Positions 1 to 7,912 of a DNA stretch of 64,000 bases are shown one piece after another (the stretch's first letter is position 1; every line of letters starts with the position of its first letter). Origin of the DNA: Candidatus Thioglobus sp. NP1 (GTDB lineage: Bacteria; Pseudomonadota; Gammaproteobacteria; PS1; Pseudothioglobaceae); NCBI RefSeq assembly GCF_003326015.1, contig NZ_CP023860.1, forward strand, positions 1,116,001-1,180,000. The letters run 5' to 3'. Under the pieces are notes generated by a model. That model saw only the letters and a program-made list of their open reading frames with translations. It was not told where the DNA came from and ran no database searches. A program made the translations under genes and the position numbers.

Positions 1-184
1 AGATGAGGAGGGTGTGGCTGCAAAATCTTATGATTCTCTTAACAACTTTATGGGTTATAAAAGTGCAAAGCGTAATACTTTTATAATTGATCCTGAAGGC
101 TTCCTATCCAAGATCTACCTTTCAGTAGATCCTAAAACACATTCACAGATGGTTTTAAATGACCTCTCTTTATTACAAAAATAA
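1..184 (+). CDS. Peroxiredoxin (BCP/AhpC-TSA type), 3' end only
   Basis: Reading codons from base 2 gives an open frame of 60 residues that runs in from the window edge and stops at TAA 182-184. The segment RNTFIIDPEGFLSKIYLSVD is the typical C-terminal beta strand and turn of thioredoxin-dependent peroxiredoxins, which carry an R-x-TF-x-IDP-x-G signature, and the following helix (HSQMVLNDL) also fits. These enzymes reduce peroxides in the cytoplasm. The peroxidatic cysteine lies upstream of the window, so subclass cannot be decided. The next gene is convergent and starts only 11 bases away, with no clear terminator between them. Confidence 0.75.
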   Translation, partial: DEEGVAAKSYDSLNNFMGYKSAKRNTFIIDPEGFLSKIYLSVDPKTHSQMVLNDLSLLQK

Positions 185-195
185 ATTTAATTTTT

Positions 196-465
196 CTAAT
201 TATTATTTATTAAATTTTCTTTAGATTTTTTTGACATTTTTTTAATAGTTATTTCACGCTTTAAAGCCTCACCTCTTGATATAGCATTCTCCTGATAAAC
301 TATTTTTAATGGCTTTCTAGATCTAGTATATTTTGCACCACCATTAATTTCACCATGATGTTGTTTAAGACGTCTATCTAAGTCATTAGTGATTCCACAA
401 TAGAGGGATTTATCCCCACATTCAAGAAGATAAATTATCCATTTTTTTGTAGGAATATCAGTCAT
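196..465 (-). CDS. GIY-YIG nuclease-fold protein, UPF0213 (YhbQ-like)
   Basis: This 89-residue protein is almost entirely one GIY-YIG domain. The two motif strands appear as IIYLLEC (residues 10-16) and LYCGIT (21-26), followed by a conserved arginine helix (DLDRRLKQH) and the family segment GGAKYTRSRKPLKIVY. Length and order match the UPF0213 family, whose members are small single-domain nucleases of uncertain cellular role (E. coli YhbQ has reported DNA nuclease activity). It lies between two plus-strand genes and appears to be a monocistronic unit. The family assignment is firm, the substrate is not known. Confidence 0.9.
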   Translation of the reverse strand: MTDIPTKKWIIYLLECGDKSLYCGITNDLDRRLKQHHGEINGGAKYTRSRKPLKIVYQENAISRGEALKREITIKKMSKKSKENLINNN

Positions 466-510
466 TAGAAAGTTTTAAGCATAATTATTCATTAGAATAT
501 TTAATTACAT

Positions 511-516
511 TATAAT
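511..516 (+). promoter_or_regulatory. Likely -10 element upstream of MFS gene
   Basis: A perfect TATAAT lies 38 bases before the ATG of the MFS transporter at 555. The sequence 17 bases upstream (TTCATT) is only a weak -35 match, so this is a plausible sigma-70 promoter rather than a certain one. Confidence 0.4.
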
Positions 517-554
517 GCGCGTTTTTTAGAATATTTATATAGTCATTAATAATC

Positions 555-1808
555 ATGTTAACTAATGTAATGCGCTCAATCTGGCCTCTATTTCTAGGTG
601 TTTTATTCATAAGTCTAGGGAATGGTCTCCAAGGTACACTAAGTAGCTGGAGAGCAGATTATGAAGGCTTCTCAGTAATTACTACTGGACTCGTTATGTC
701 AGGTTACTTTTTAGGCGCTTTTGCAAGCTCACTGATTTCACCAAGTCAAATCAATAAGACAGGCCAAATTAGAACTTATGCTGCATACGCCTCAATAGCC
801 TCAACAGCAATTTTGATACAACTTCTTTTTATTGAGCCTCCTGTTTGGTTTGTATCAAGATTTCTTTCAGGCTTTTGCGTTGCAGGAATTATGATTATCG
901 TTGAGGGCTGGCTAAATTCAATTTCTTCTAATGAAAATAGGGGGCAAATATTCTCAATACATATGATGGTCGTATGGGGTGGCTTAGCAATGGGCCAGGG
1001 TTTGTTTGTAGTTGATGATCCTAAAGGAGTGAGCTTATTCTTACTTGCTTCAATTTTACTTTCAATCTCACTGATACCTATTCTTCTAACTGAAATTAAA
1101 GCCCCTGAGTCTGAGCTTCAAGAGTATTTAGGCTTTAAAGCTCTTTGGAAGGCCTCACCTTCAGGCGTTGCTACAATTGGCATCTCTGGACTTGCTTCTG
1201 CTGGATTTTTTGGAGTTGGAACAATTTATGCCATTAAATCTGGTCTAAGTGTTTCTGAGACTGCATTATTTATGACACTTTTCATTGGTTTTGGTGCTCT
1301 ATCTCAATGGCCATTAGGCTGGCTTTCTGACAGAATTGATCGCAGAAAGGTGATTTTATTATGTTGTTCAATAGTTATAGGTCTTTGTATTATTCTTGCT
1401 TTATTTGATTTTTCTAAGACTACATTCTTAATCTTAAATGGGTTAATTGGAGCAACAACATTACCTCTATATTCCCTTGGAGTAGCTCAAACTAATGATC
1501 GTCTAAAGCTGAGCCAAATGGTAAGTGCTAGTGGCACAATTATCTTTGTTTACAGTGTTTTTGCAGCATTAGGACCATTCACAATGAGTTATTTTCTTGA
1601 ATTATTTGATAGTAATGGGTTTTTATTATATTTAAGTATAGTTCACCTAGTTATTGCACTAACAGTATTTGTAATGATGTTTATTACTGAGGACGTTGTA
1701 GAGTCAGATCAAGCAGACTTCCAAGTTATGGCTCAAACTCCAAGCTTAGTTGCAATGGAGGTAATAGCAGAGGAAGCTCTAGAATCGCAAATAGACTTAG
1801 AAACTTAG
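555..1808 (+). CDS. MFS transporter, YcaD-like
   Basis: A 417-residue integral membrane protein with about twelve hydrophobic segments, the usual size and layout of major facilitator transporters. The motif-A-like loop between helices of the second half is visible as GWLSDRIDRRKV, and the N-terminal part (GNGLQGTLSSWRADYEGFS) resembles the YcaD/UMF2 group of uncharacterised MFS permeases. The last 40 residues are polar and cytoplasmic. It follows a TATAAT at 511. Its stop codon abuts the stop of the convergent AA_synth gene with no intervening base. Substrate cannot be read from the sequence. A small-metabolite exporter or importer linked to the neighbouring D-amino-acid cluster is possible but unproven. 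Confidence 0.85.
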   Translation: MLTNVMRSIWPLFLGVLFISLGNGLQGTLSSWRADYEGFSVITTGLVMSGYFLGAFASSLISPSQINKTGQIRTYAAYASIASTAILIQLLFIEPPVWFVSRFLSGFCVAGIMIIVEGWLNSISSNENRGQIFSIHMMVVWGGLAMGQGLFVVDDPKGVSLFLLASILLSISLIPILLTEIKAPESELQEYLGFKALWKASPSGVATIGISGLASAGFFGVGTIYAIKSGLSVSETALFMTLFIGFGALSQWPLGWLSDRIDRRKVILLCCSIVIGLCIILALFDFSKTTFLILNGLIGATTLPLYSLGVAQTNDRLKLSQMVSASGTIIFVYSVFAALGPFTMSYFLELFDSNGFLLYLSIVHLVIALTVFVMMFITEDVVESDQADFQVMAQTPSLVAMEVIAEEALESQIDLET

Positions 1809-2423
1809 TTAAACGCTTGCAGGGTTATCCACATCATGACCTAAATCTTTTAAGTCTTGATATCGATCACCAATTCTATGATGAGGCCTGCCACCAATTG
1901 ATGCGCCTAATGCTACGACTATTTCATCATCTGCTGGTGCATCTGGGACAGAGAGATGAATAGTCAAATAATGGGACCTCCTACCAACATCGTTTTTATC
2001 CATAAGAGGAATCATAATTGGAGCGTTAGCTCCACCTCGAGTATTACAAAATGATAAGTATGATTTAGCTCCTACAGCCTCACGATAAAAGTTACCAAAA
2101 CGAAGCGTATGAATTATTCCAGAGGCATGTTCAATTTCACCTTTGAGACCAACAACTGCAGATTTTCCATAAGCTTCAACTTTATCCCCAGATCCAGCTT
2201 CCTTAACAATCATTGCTGTTAAGATTTCTCCTAATTCAGGAGCAACATCTAATATGCCAGGTTTTAGATCATCAATGAAGACATTCTCTTTTAAAAGATT
2301 GACCCAAGGGTTTTTTATTACGGCAACTGCAGCAATTAGAATAAGTGGATTCTTAGCTTTTTTATTACCCTCAATGAGCGTTTCTTCAACATGCATGAGG
2401 GTTTTTCTTATTACTAAAGGCAT
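1809..2423 (-). CDS. AA_synth family protein (DUF1185)
   Basis: A 204-residue soluble protein matching the amino acid synthesis (PF06684, formerly DUF1185) family over its full length. Recognisable family segments are the N-terminal VIRKTLMHVEET, the central SYLSFCNTRGGANAPIMIPL and the C-terminal VVALGASIGGRPHHRIGDR. Despite the name, the biochemical role of this family is not established. Members are frequent in catabolic operons of proteobacteria. Here the gene is the last of five on the minus strand and follows the cupin gene with zero spacing, so the two are surely co-transcribed and translationally coupled. The cluster context (D-amino acid dehydrogenase, alanine racemase, dioxygenase) suggests a catabolic or detoxifying role for a small nitrogenous compound. 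That is inference. Confidence 0.8.
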   Translation of the reverse strand: MPLVIRKTLMHVEETLIEGNKKAKNPLILIAAVAVIKNPWVNLLKENVFIDDLKPGILDVAPELGEILTAMIVKEAGSGDKVEAYGKSAVVGLKGEIEHASGIIHTLRFGNFYREAVGAKSYLSFCNTRGGANAPIMIPLMDKNDVGRRSHYLTIHLSVPDAPADDEIVVALGASIGGRPHHRIGDRYQDLKDLGHDVDNPASV

Positions 2424-2777
2424 CTAATGCTCCTCTAAGGGCTGGTTTAAGCCTCTTTGAAAGACAATAATTAATGCACCAATCTCTGAAAATGAAGAGT
2501 GCTTACTTCCAGGCTCAAAGGAAACAAACTCACCTTTTTTAAAAACCATTCCATCTGAGTCAATTAATTCACCTTCTACAATAAGAAATTCTTCAAAGCC
2601 CATATGAGTATGGGGAACAGTTTGTGCGCCTGGATCCATCTTTAAAACATAACTCCCTTGACCTGAAATTTGATCATAACTAATAATATGCCAGCTCATA
2701 TTTGGAACTGGAGCACCATAACGATCGAATGGTTTAAATTCAACATTGTGGATATCTATTATGTTTCTATCATGCAT
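2424..2777 (-). CDS. Single-domain cupin protein
   Basis: A 117-residue protein with the two cupin motifs. Motif 1 is PHTHMGFEEFLIVEGE, supplying two metal-binding histidines and a glutamate, and motif 2 is FEPGSKHSSFSEIG, supplying the third histidine. The metal site therefore looks intact, which allows either an enzyme (dioxygenase, isomerase) or a small-molecule sensor. It is directly joined to the AA_synth gene downstream and lies 26 bases after the PhyH dioxygenase gene. Related cupins in chemically similar operons are often annotated as ChrR-like or anti-sigma cupins. I see no zinc-binding anti-sigma domain here. The exact reaction is unknown. Confidence 0.8.
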   Translation of the reverse strand: MHDRNIIDIHNVEFKPFDRYGAPVPNMSWHIISYDQISGQGSYVLKMDPGAQTVPHTHMGFEEFLIVEGELIDSDGMVFKKGEFVSFEPGSKHSSFSEIGALIIVFQRGLNQPLEEH

Positions 2778-2803
2778 AAATTATTTATTCTAGATTATAG
2801 TTT

Positions 2804-3619
2804 TCAAATTAATGATTGTAGCCAGTTATCCTCAGCATATTGACAATTTTGATCGACTAAATGCAGACTAAAAGCTTGTCGAGAGCGGCTTGATGTATTT
2901 GCAGCACTATAATGGGGAAGTTGGCCATGCAGCACAATAAGTGAGCCAGCCTTTACCTCAAGAAGGTCAAGAGATTGATTTGGCCATGGACTATCATCTA
3001 AAATCTCAAATTCTGTTCCACCATTTGCTGCTAATTTAAAACGCTTTTTAAGCGGTATTGAATGACCACCAGTAATAGCCTGTAGACAGCCATTCTCTAT
3101 ATTGGCATCTTCAAGTGCCAACCAAAATCCTATGCAACTCATTGGAGTTGTGTAAAGAAATGTTGAGTCTTGATGAAGCCCAACCTCTCCACCAATACTT
3201 GGTTGTTTAAAGATATGCATAGATTGAAGTTGACGTGGGTTTTTTATACCAAGTTGTTTACCAATTACTGGGAAATTTAATTCTGATATAACTTTTTTAT
3301 AAATTGGATCTAACTCATGTTGCGCATGACCTATTTTATTAATTGATTGTTGCTTAGGAACCGTAAAGTTACCATTTTTATCTATGGCCTTTTCTTCGAA
3401 AAAAAAACGGATTTGATCACCAGAGCTGAGAAAGTATTCATCACTAGTGCGCTCTTGCTCATTAGTTGTAAAAACAGAATGTGAAGAGGGTGGTTCAAAG
3501 TCATTAATTAATTCTTTTGCCCGATTCATTAATGCGTCTCTTTGATTTTTCTTAATATAATCTGCAATAACTAAGTAGCCATTCTGATCGAATTCTTCAA
3601 TTTGTTTTGATGTCAACAT
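2804..3619 (-). CDS. Phytanoyl-CoA dioxygenase (PhyH) family protein
   Basis: A 271-residue Fe(II)/2-oxoglutarate-dependent oxygenase of the PhyH family. The metal-binding H-x-D is seen in GLHQDSTFLY, and the distal histidine with the 2-oxoglutarate-binding arginine in the segment HYSAANTSSRSRQAFSLH. The N-terminal LTSKQIEEFDQNGYLVI is the usual opening of the family. These enzymes hydroxylate small molecules, including ectoine, alkyl chains and amino-acid derivatives, and are common in marine heterotrophs. It sits third in a five-gene minus-strand cluster between alr (35-base gap) and a cupin gene (26-base gap), so its substrate is likely connected to D-amino acids or amines. It lacks the features that would mark ectoine hydroxylase neighbours (no ectABC nearby). 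Confidence 0.85.
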   Translation of the reverse strand: MLTSKQIEEFDQNGYLVIADYIKKNQRDALMNRAKELINDFEPPSSHSVFTTNEQERTSDEYFLSSGDQIRFFFEEKAIDKNGNFTVPKQQSINKIGHAQHELDPIYKKVISELNFPVIGKQLGIKNPRQLQSMHIFKQPSIGGEVGLHQDSTFLYTTPMSCIGFWLALEDANIENGCLQAITGGHSIPLKKRFKLAANGGTEFEILDDSPWPNQSLDLLEVKAGSLIVLHGQLPHYSAANTSSRSRQAFSLHLVDQNCQYAEDNWLQSLI

Positions 3620-3654
3620 ATTCTTAACTATAAATAAAAATTGTATTATAAAAT

Positions 3655-4734
3655 TTAAACATAAGTCTTATAAACTCTTTGCGTAATTTGAGTAAAAATT
3701 TCATATGAAATTGTATTACAACAATGTGCAACCTCATCAACTGAGACGTTATCCCCAAAAAGCTCCACACTATCTCCAATCTTGGGCTCGGGTACATTAG
3801 TTAGATCAATAGTAATCATATCCATTGAAACCTTTCCTGCAATAACTGTCTTAACACCATTAATAAAGACTGGTGTGCCATCTTTAGCACTTCTTGGGTA
3901 GCCATCACCATAACCAATAGCAACAACTCCAATTTTCATATCATTTTTACATATATATCGATTTCCATAACCAATTGATTGTCCAGCTTTGAAATTTTTT
4001 ATTGACGTTAGTGGGGAAGATAGGCTCATAACAGGAGAAAGTTTATCTATATGAGGCTTATTAGAAAATGGGGATGACCCATAAAGCATAATCCCTGGAC
4101 GAACATAATCTTTATGAGATTTAGACCATTCCATTACTCCTGCTGAATTTGCTAGTGATGAGTCATACTTTCTAGCATTTGCTATATTTTCAAAATCTTT
4201 TATCTGGGCTAGCGTTGAATCACTTTCTAAGTTGTCAGCATCAGAAAAATGAGTCATCATAGTGATATTATTAATATTTTTACTTTGCTCAAGGGAATTA
4301 ATTGCACTTATAAATTCATCATCCTGAAACCCTAGTCTTCCCATTCCAGAGTCATATTTAATAAAAACATTTACTGGCTTTATAAACTTATGGCAATTCA
4401 GAATCCATTTGAGTTGTAATGAGTTACATATTGTAGGAATTAAATTATGTTTTTCTATAAGTGCAAGCTCTGACTCTTCAAATATGCCCTCCATCAGAAG
4501 TATAGGTGTTTTATTTATTTCAGATTCCCTGAGCTCTATAGCTTCCTCAATACTGGCAACTCCAAGGATATCAGCATTACTCTCTAGAACACTAGCCACT
4601 TTTATTGCGCCATGACCATATCCATTAGCCTTAACTACAGCTATTACTTTTGACTTTGGCGCTAAAGATTTAACGTATAAGTAATTTTTCTTGATTGCAC
4701 TGAGGTTAATTGTAGCTGTACATTTTCTAGCCAT
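3655..4734 (-). CDS. alr: Alanine racemase
   Basis: A 359-residue PLP enzyme interconverting L- and D-alanine. The PLP lysine is K35 within VVKANGYGHG, and the C-terminal domain carries the conserved GYGDGYPRSAKDGTPV and the GKVSMDMITIDLT strand. Length is normal for Alr/DadX. The gene overlaps the end of dadA by 8 bases, an arrangement like dadAX of enterobacteria, where the racemase feeds D-alanine to the dehydrogenase. In this genome it may serve both cell-wall D-alanine supply and catabolism. No second racemase is in the window, so I cannot say whether it is the only one, hence the neutral symbol alr rather than dadX. Confidence 0.93.
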   Translation of the reverse strand: MARKCTATINLSAIKKNYLYVKSLAPKSKVIAVVKANGYGHGAIKVASVLESNADILGVASIEEAIELRESEINKTPILLMEGIFEESELALIEKHNLIPTICNSLQLKWILNCHKFIKPVNVFIKYDSGMGRLGFQDDEFISAINSLEQSKNINNITMMTHFSDADNLESDSTLAQIKDFENIANARKYDSSLANSAGVMEWSKSHKDYVRPGIMLYGSSPFSNKPHIDKLSPVMSLSSPLTSIKNFKAGQSIGYGNRYICKNDMKIGVVAIGYGDGYPRSAKDGTPVFINGVKTVIAGKVSMDMITIDLTNVPEPKIGDSVELFGDNVSVDEVAHCCNTISYEIFTQITQRVYKTYV

Positions 4735-6013
4735 AATTAAGAGCAGTTTTATTAGAATAGTTGTAGCGACTCATTTCAATACCATCAAAAGAGATTTCAG
4801 GCTTGGTACTCGATATTATACTTGCTAATAGTTTTCCCGAGCCCGCTGACATTGTCCATCCTAGGGTCCCATGACCAGTATTTAAATATAAATTAGAATA
4901 TGGCGTAGCCCCGATAATAGGTGTTCCATCAGGCGTACTTGGTCGAAAGCCAGTCCAAAAGTTAACATCACTAGACTCACTTGTAGCCATAGGAAAAAGG
5001 TTATTCAAGCCATTTTTTAAAGATCGCAGTGATTTAGCTCTTAGCTCTTTATTGAAGTCAGTAAGATGAGCTGTTCCTGCAACACGAACATTATCTCCAA
5101 GTCGAGTTATACCGATCTTATTTTTATCATCCATAATTGTAGATTGAGGAGCATCTTTATCATTTAGGATAGGAAGAGTAATAGAGTAACCTTTAACGGG
5201 ATATACAGGAATATCTATACCTATAGTAGCAAGCAATTTTGATGAGTAACTCCCAAGAGATACTGAGTAATTATCAGAACTTATTTCACCTTTATTTGTC
5301 TTAATTGCACAGACCTTATTATTTTCCAGAAGTATTGATTCAATGTGAGTATTAAATTCAAATTTAACGCCCATTGCGAGGCATTTTTTATAAATTTCAT
5401 TTGCAAAAATAAAGCAATTTCCTGTGAAGTCATTTTTAAACTGAAGACCTCCTGCAAGCTTATTTTTTATATATTGAAGGCCTGGCTCTGCCTTTATGCA
5501 GGCGTTAGCATCAAGTAATTCATATTTAATATTAAATTTTTCTAAAATTAATGTATCTTTTTTTGCCTTTTCAAGATCTTTTAGATTCCAAAATAGTTGT
5601 AAAGAACCTTGCTTCCTTTGTTCATAATTGACATCTATTTCTTTTTCAATCTCCAATAAGCATTTTTGAGAATAATTAGCAACTCTAAGCATCCTGCTTT
5701 TATTAAGCTCATAGCTTTTTGGATTACAGTTTTTGAACATGCGATACATAAATTTAGTTGTCTCAAAACTGATATTGGGATTAACCACAACTGGTGATCT
5801 TCCTGTTAGGGTCCATTTAATAAGATCAAGTGGTAATCCTGGTGCTGCCCAGGGTGAGGAAAATGCATAAGATAATTGACCAGCATTTGAGTTACTTGTC
5901 TCCATTGCAACACTATCTTGTCTGTCAATAACTGTGACATCATGCCCTTGTTTTGCAAGAAAATATGCAGAGGTTGTGCCAATAATTCCAGCGCCTAAAA
6001 CCAACACTTTCAT
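4727..6013 (-). CDS. dadA: D-amino acid dehydrogenase, small subunit type
   Basis: A 428-residue FAD-dependent oxidoreductase of the DAO/DadA family. The dinucleotide-binding fold is at the extreme N-terminus (VLGAGIIGTTSAYFLAKQG), followed by the DadA signature region around SNSNAGQLSYAFSSPWAAPG. The C-terminal GFRPSTPDGTPIIGATP and GHGTLGWTMSAGSGK segments close the FAD site. The enzyme oxidatively deaminates D-amino acids to 2-oxo acids at the inner face of the membrane and passes electrons to the respiratory chain. It is the first gene of the minus-strand cluster and overlaps alr by 8 bases. Its promoter should lie in the 176-base gap shared with the divergent glyA gene. Confidence 0.92.
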   Translation of the reverse strand: MKVLVLGAGIIGTTSAYFLAKQGHDVTVIDRQDSVAMETSNSNAGQLSYAFSSPWAAPGLPLDLIKWTLTGRSPVVVNPNISFETTKFMYRMFKNCNPKSYELNKSRMLRVANYSQKCLLEIEKEIDVNYEQRKQGSLQLFWNLKDLEKAKKDTLILEKFNIKYELLDANACIKAEPGLQYIKNKLAGGLQFKNDFTGNCFIFANEIYKKCLAMGVKFEFNTHIESILLENNKVCAIKTNKGEISSDNYSVSLGSYSSKLLATIGIDIPVYPVKGYSITLPILNDKDAPQSTIMDDKNKIGITRLGDNVRVAGTAHLTDFNKELRAKSLRSLKNGLNNLFPMATSESSDVNFWTGFRPSTPDGTPIIGATPYSNLYLNTGHGTLGWTMSAGSGKLLASIISSTKPEISFDGIEMSRYNYSNKTALNYG

Positions 6014-6189
6014 TCGACTAAAATATTTATTAAAAAACTTATTTTACCACTGCCAAATAATCTCAATCTTCAGAACTTTAGAGTAATGTAAAGAGTAATT
6101 TTAAATTACAAAAAAAGAAATATTAAGTTATTAAATGATTAAAAAAAAGTTGGTAAAATCAAATATTAAATCTATATTCGGAATTCATT

Positions 6190-7443
6190 ATGTTTGATAA
6201 AAACTTAATATTAAGAGATGTCGATCCTGACATTGATAATGCCATAAATGCTGAAAATGCCAGACAGGAGGCGCATATTGAATTAATCGCATCTGAAAAC
6301 TATACCTCACCTGCTGTTATGTACGCTCAAGGTTGTCAAATGACTAATAAATATGCAGAAGGCTACCCTGGTAAACGATACTACGGTGGTTGTGAGCATG
6401 TTGATGTTGCAGAAAATCTTGCTATAAGCCGTGCCAAGGAATTATTTGGTGCTGCATATGCTAATGTTCAGCCACACTCAGGCTCAACTGCTAATTCTGC
6501 AGTCTTTCAGGCGTTATTAGTTCCAGGAGATACTATATTAGGCATGAGTTTGGCTCATGGTGGTCACTTAACTCACGGCGCTGCACCTTCATTTTCAGGA
6601 AAAAACTTTAATGCTATTCAGTATGGTCTTGATGAGTCAACTGGTGAAATTGATTATGATCAGGTTGAAAGACTTGCACTTGAGCATAAACCAAAAATGG
6701 TAATTGCCGGTTTTTCAGCTTACTCAAGGATTGTTGATTGGGCTCGTTTTAGAGAAATCGCTGATATGGTTGGAGCTTATCTATTGGTAGATATGGCCCA
6801 TGTTGCAGGTTTAGTAGCAACTGGTGATTATCCTTCACCTATTGAATATGCTGATGTATGTACCACTACTACCCATAAAACTTTACGAGGTCCCAGAGGT
6901 GGTTTAATTGTCGCTAGAGCAAACGAAGAAATAGAGAAAAAACTTAATTCTGCTATTTTCCCAGGAATTCAGGGCGGACCATTAATGCATATTATTGCTG
7001 CTAAGGCCATAGCCTTTAAGGAAGCAATGAGTGATGACTTTAAGGCTTATCAAAAACAAGTTGTCATTAACGCAAGAGCAATGGCAAGTGTCTTCATTGA
7101 AAGAGGCTATGATGTTGTCTCTGGCGGAACAGACAATCATGTTTTCTTAGTTAGTTTTATTGAACAAGGCTTAACAGGTAAAGCAGTTAATAATGCCTTA
7201 GGTGATGCTCACATTACTGTAAATATGAATTCAGTTCCAAATGATCCACAGTCACCTTTTGTCACGAGTGGTATCAGAGTAGGAACACCAGCAGGCACAA
7301 CAAGAGGCTTTGGTGAGTCTGAATGCAAAGACATCAGTCATTGGATCTGTGATATTTGTGATGACCTTGAAAATGAAGCTGTAATTGATGAAGTTAGGGC
7401 GAAGGTTGGAGAGCTTTGTTCTAGATTTCCAGTTTATAAGTAA
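6190..7443 (+). CDS. glyA: Serine hydroxymethyltransferase
   Basis: A 417-residue fold-type I PLP enzyme converting serine and tetrahydrofolate to glycine and 5,10-methylene-THF. The PLP lysine is K230 in [14 protein letters not shown], and the N-terminal [15 protein letters not shown] and [11 protein letters not shown] segments are diagnostic. Length is exactly that of bacterial GlyA. It heads a unit with nrdR (5-base gap) and radA (11-base gap). The methylene-THF it makes also feeds ThyA, encoded at 23.2 kb. I looked for a glycine or other riboswitch in the 176-base upstream gap and saw none. Confidence 0.97.
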   Translation: MFDKNLILRDVDPDIDNAINAENARQEAHIELIASENYTSPAVMYAQGCQMTNKYAEGYPGKRYYGGCEHVDVAENLAISRAKELFGAAYANVQPHSGSTANSAVFQALLVPGDTILGMSLAHGGHLTHGAAPSFSGKNFNAIQYGLDESTGEIDYDQVERLALEHKPKMVIAGFSAYSRIVDWARFREIADMVGAYLLVDMAHVAGLVATGDYPSPIEYADVCTTTTHKTLRGPRGGLIVARANEEIEKKLNSAIFPGIQGGPLMHIIAAKAIAFKEAMSDDFKAYQKQVVINARAMASVFIERGYDVVSGGTDNHVFLVSFIEQGLTGKAVNNALGDAHITVNMNSVPNDPQSPFVTSGIRVGTPAGTTRGFGESECKDISHWICDICDDLENEAVIDEVRAKVGELCSRFPVYK

Positions 7444-7448
7444 CTGTC

Positions 7449-7901
7449 ATGAGATGTCCTTTTTGTCAATCCGATGACACTAAGGTCCTAGATACTAGAT
7501 TACTTGATGATGGTTCACAAGTTCGTCGTCGTCGCGAATGTATCGCCTGTGGTGAACGCCATTCTACACGTGAGACGGTTGATTTAAACCTTCCTAGATT
7601 GATTAAGAGTGATGGCTCTAGGCAAACATTTAGTGAAGATAAGCTAAGGTCTGGACTTCTTAAAGCCCTTGAGAAAAGACCCGTACCAATTTCTAAAATT
7701 GAAACTGCCATTCAAAAAATTCAGCGAAAACTAATGGCTCAGAACGATAGAGAAGTCCCCTCATCTATTCTTGGCGAATGGGTAATGGAGGAGTTGAGAG
7801 CTCTTGATGAGGTTGCCTATATAAGGTTTGCATCAGTTTATAGGCAGTTCCAAGATATTGAAGCATTTAAGAGTGAGATTGATAAGTTAATGAATAAGTA
7901 A
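7449..7901 (+). CDS. nrdR: Transcriptional repressor NrdR
   Basis: A 150-residue repressor of ribonucleotide reductase genes. The N-terminal zinc ribbon is complete: MRCPFCQSDDTKVLDTR with a second pair in CIACGERH. It is followed by the ATP-cone nucleotide-sensing domain (about residues 47-137, SDGSRQTFSEDKLRSGLLKA). NrdR senses ATP/dATP and binds pairs of 16-base NrdR boxes in front of nrd operons. A fitting double box is present in this window at 45407-45454 before nrdA. It sits between glyA and radA with very short gaps, so it is probably co-transcribed with glyA, a common arrangement in Gammaproteobacteria. Confidence 0.97.
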   Translation: MRCPFCQSDDTKVLDTRLLDDGSQVRRRRECIACGERHSTRETVDLNLPRLIKSDGSRQTFSEDKLRSGLLKALEKRPVPISKIETAIQKIQRKLMAQNDREVPSSILGEWVMEELRALDEVAYIRFASVYRQFQDIEAFKSEIDKLMNK

Positions 7902-7912
7902 CCTTTCGGCTT

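Noticed and set aside
4409-4615. Plus-strand open frame inside alr
   Set aside because: Antisense shadow of a well-conserved gene, with no ribosome site and no family match.
6014-6189. Glycine or other riboswitch before glyA
   Set aside because: The gap is AT-rich without any conserved aptamer core that I can recognise.
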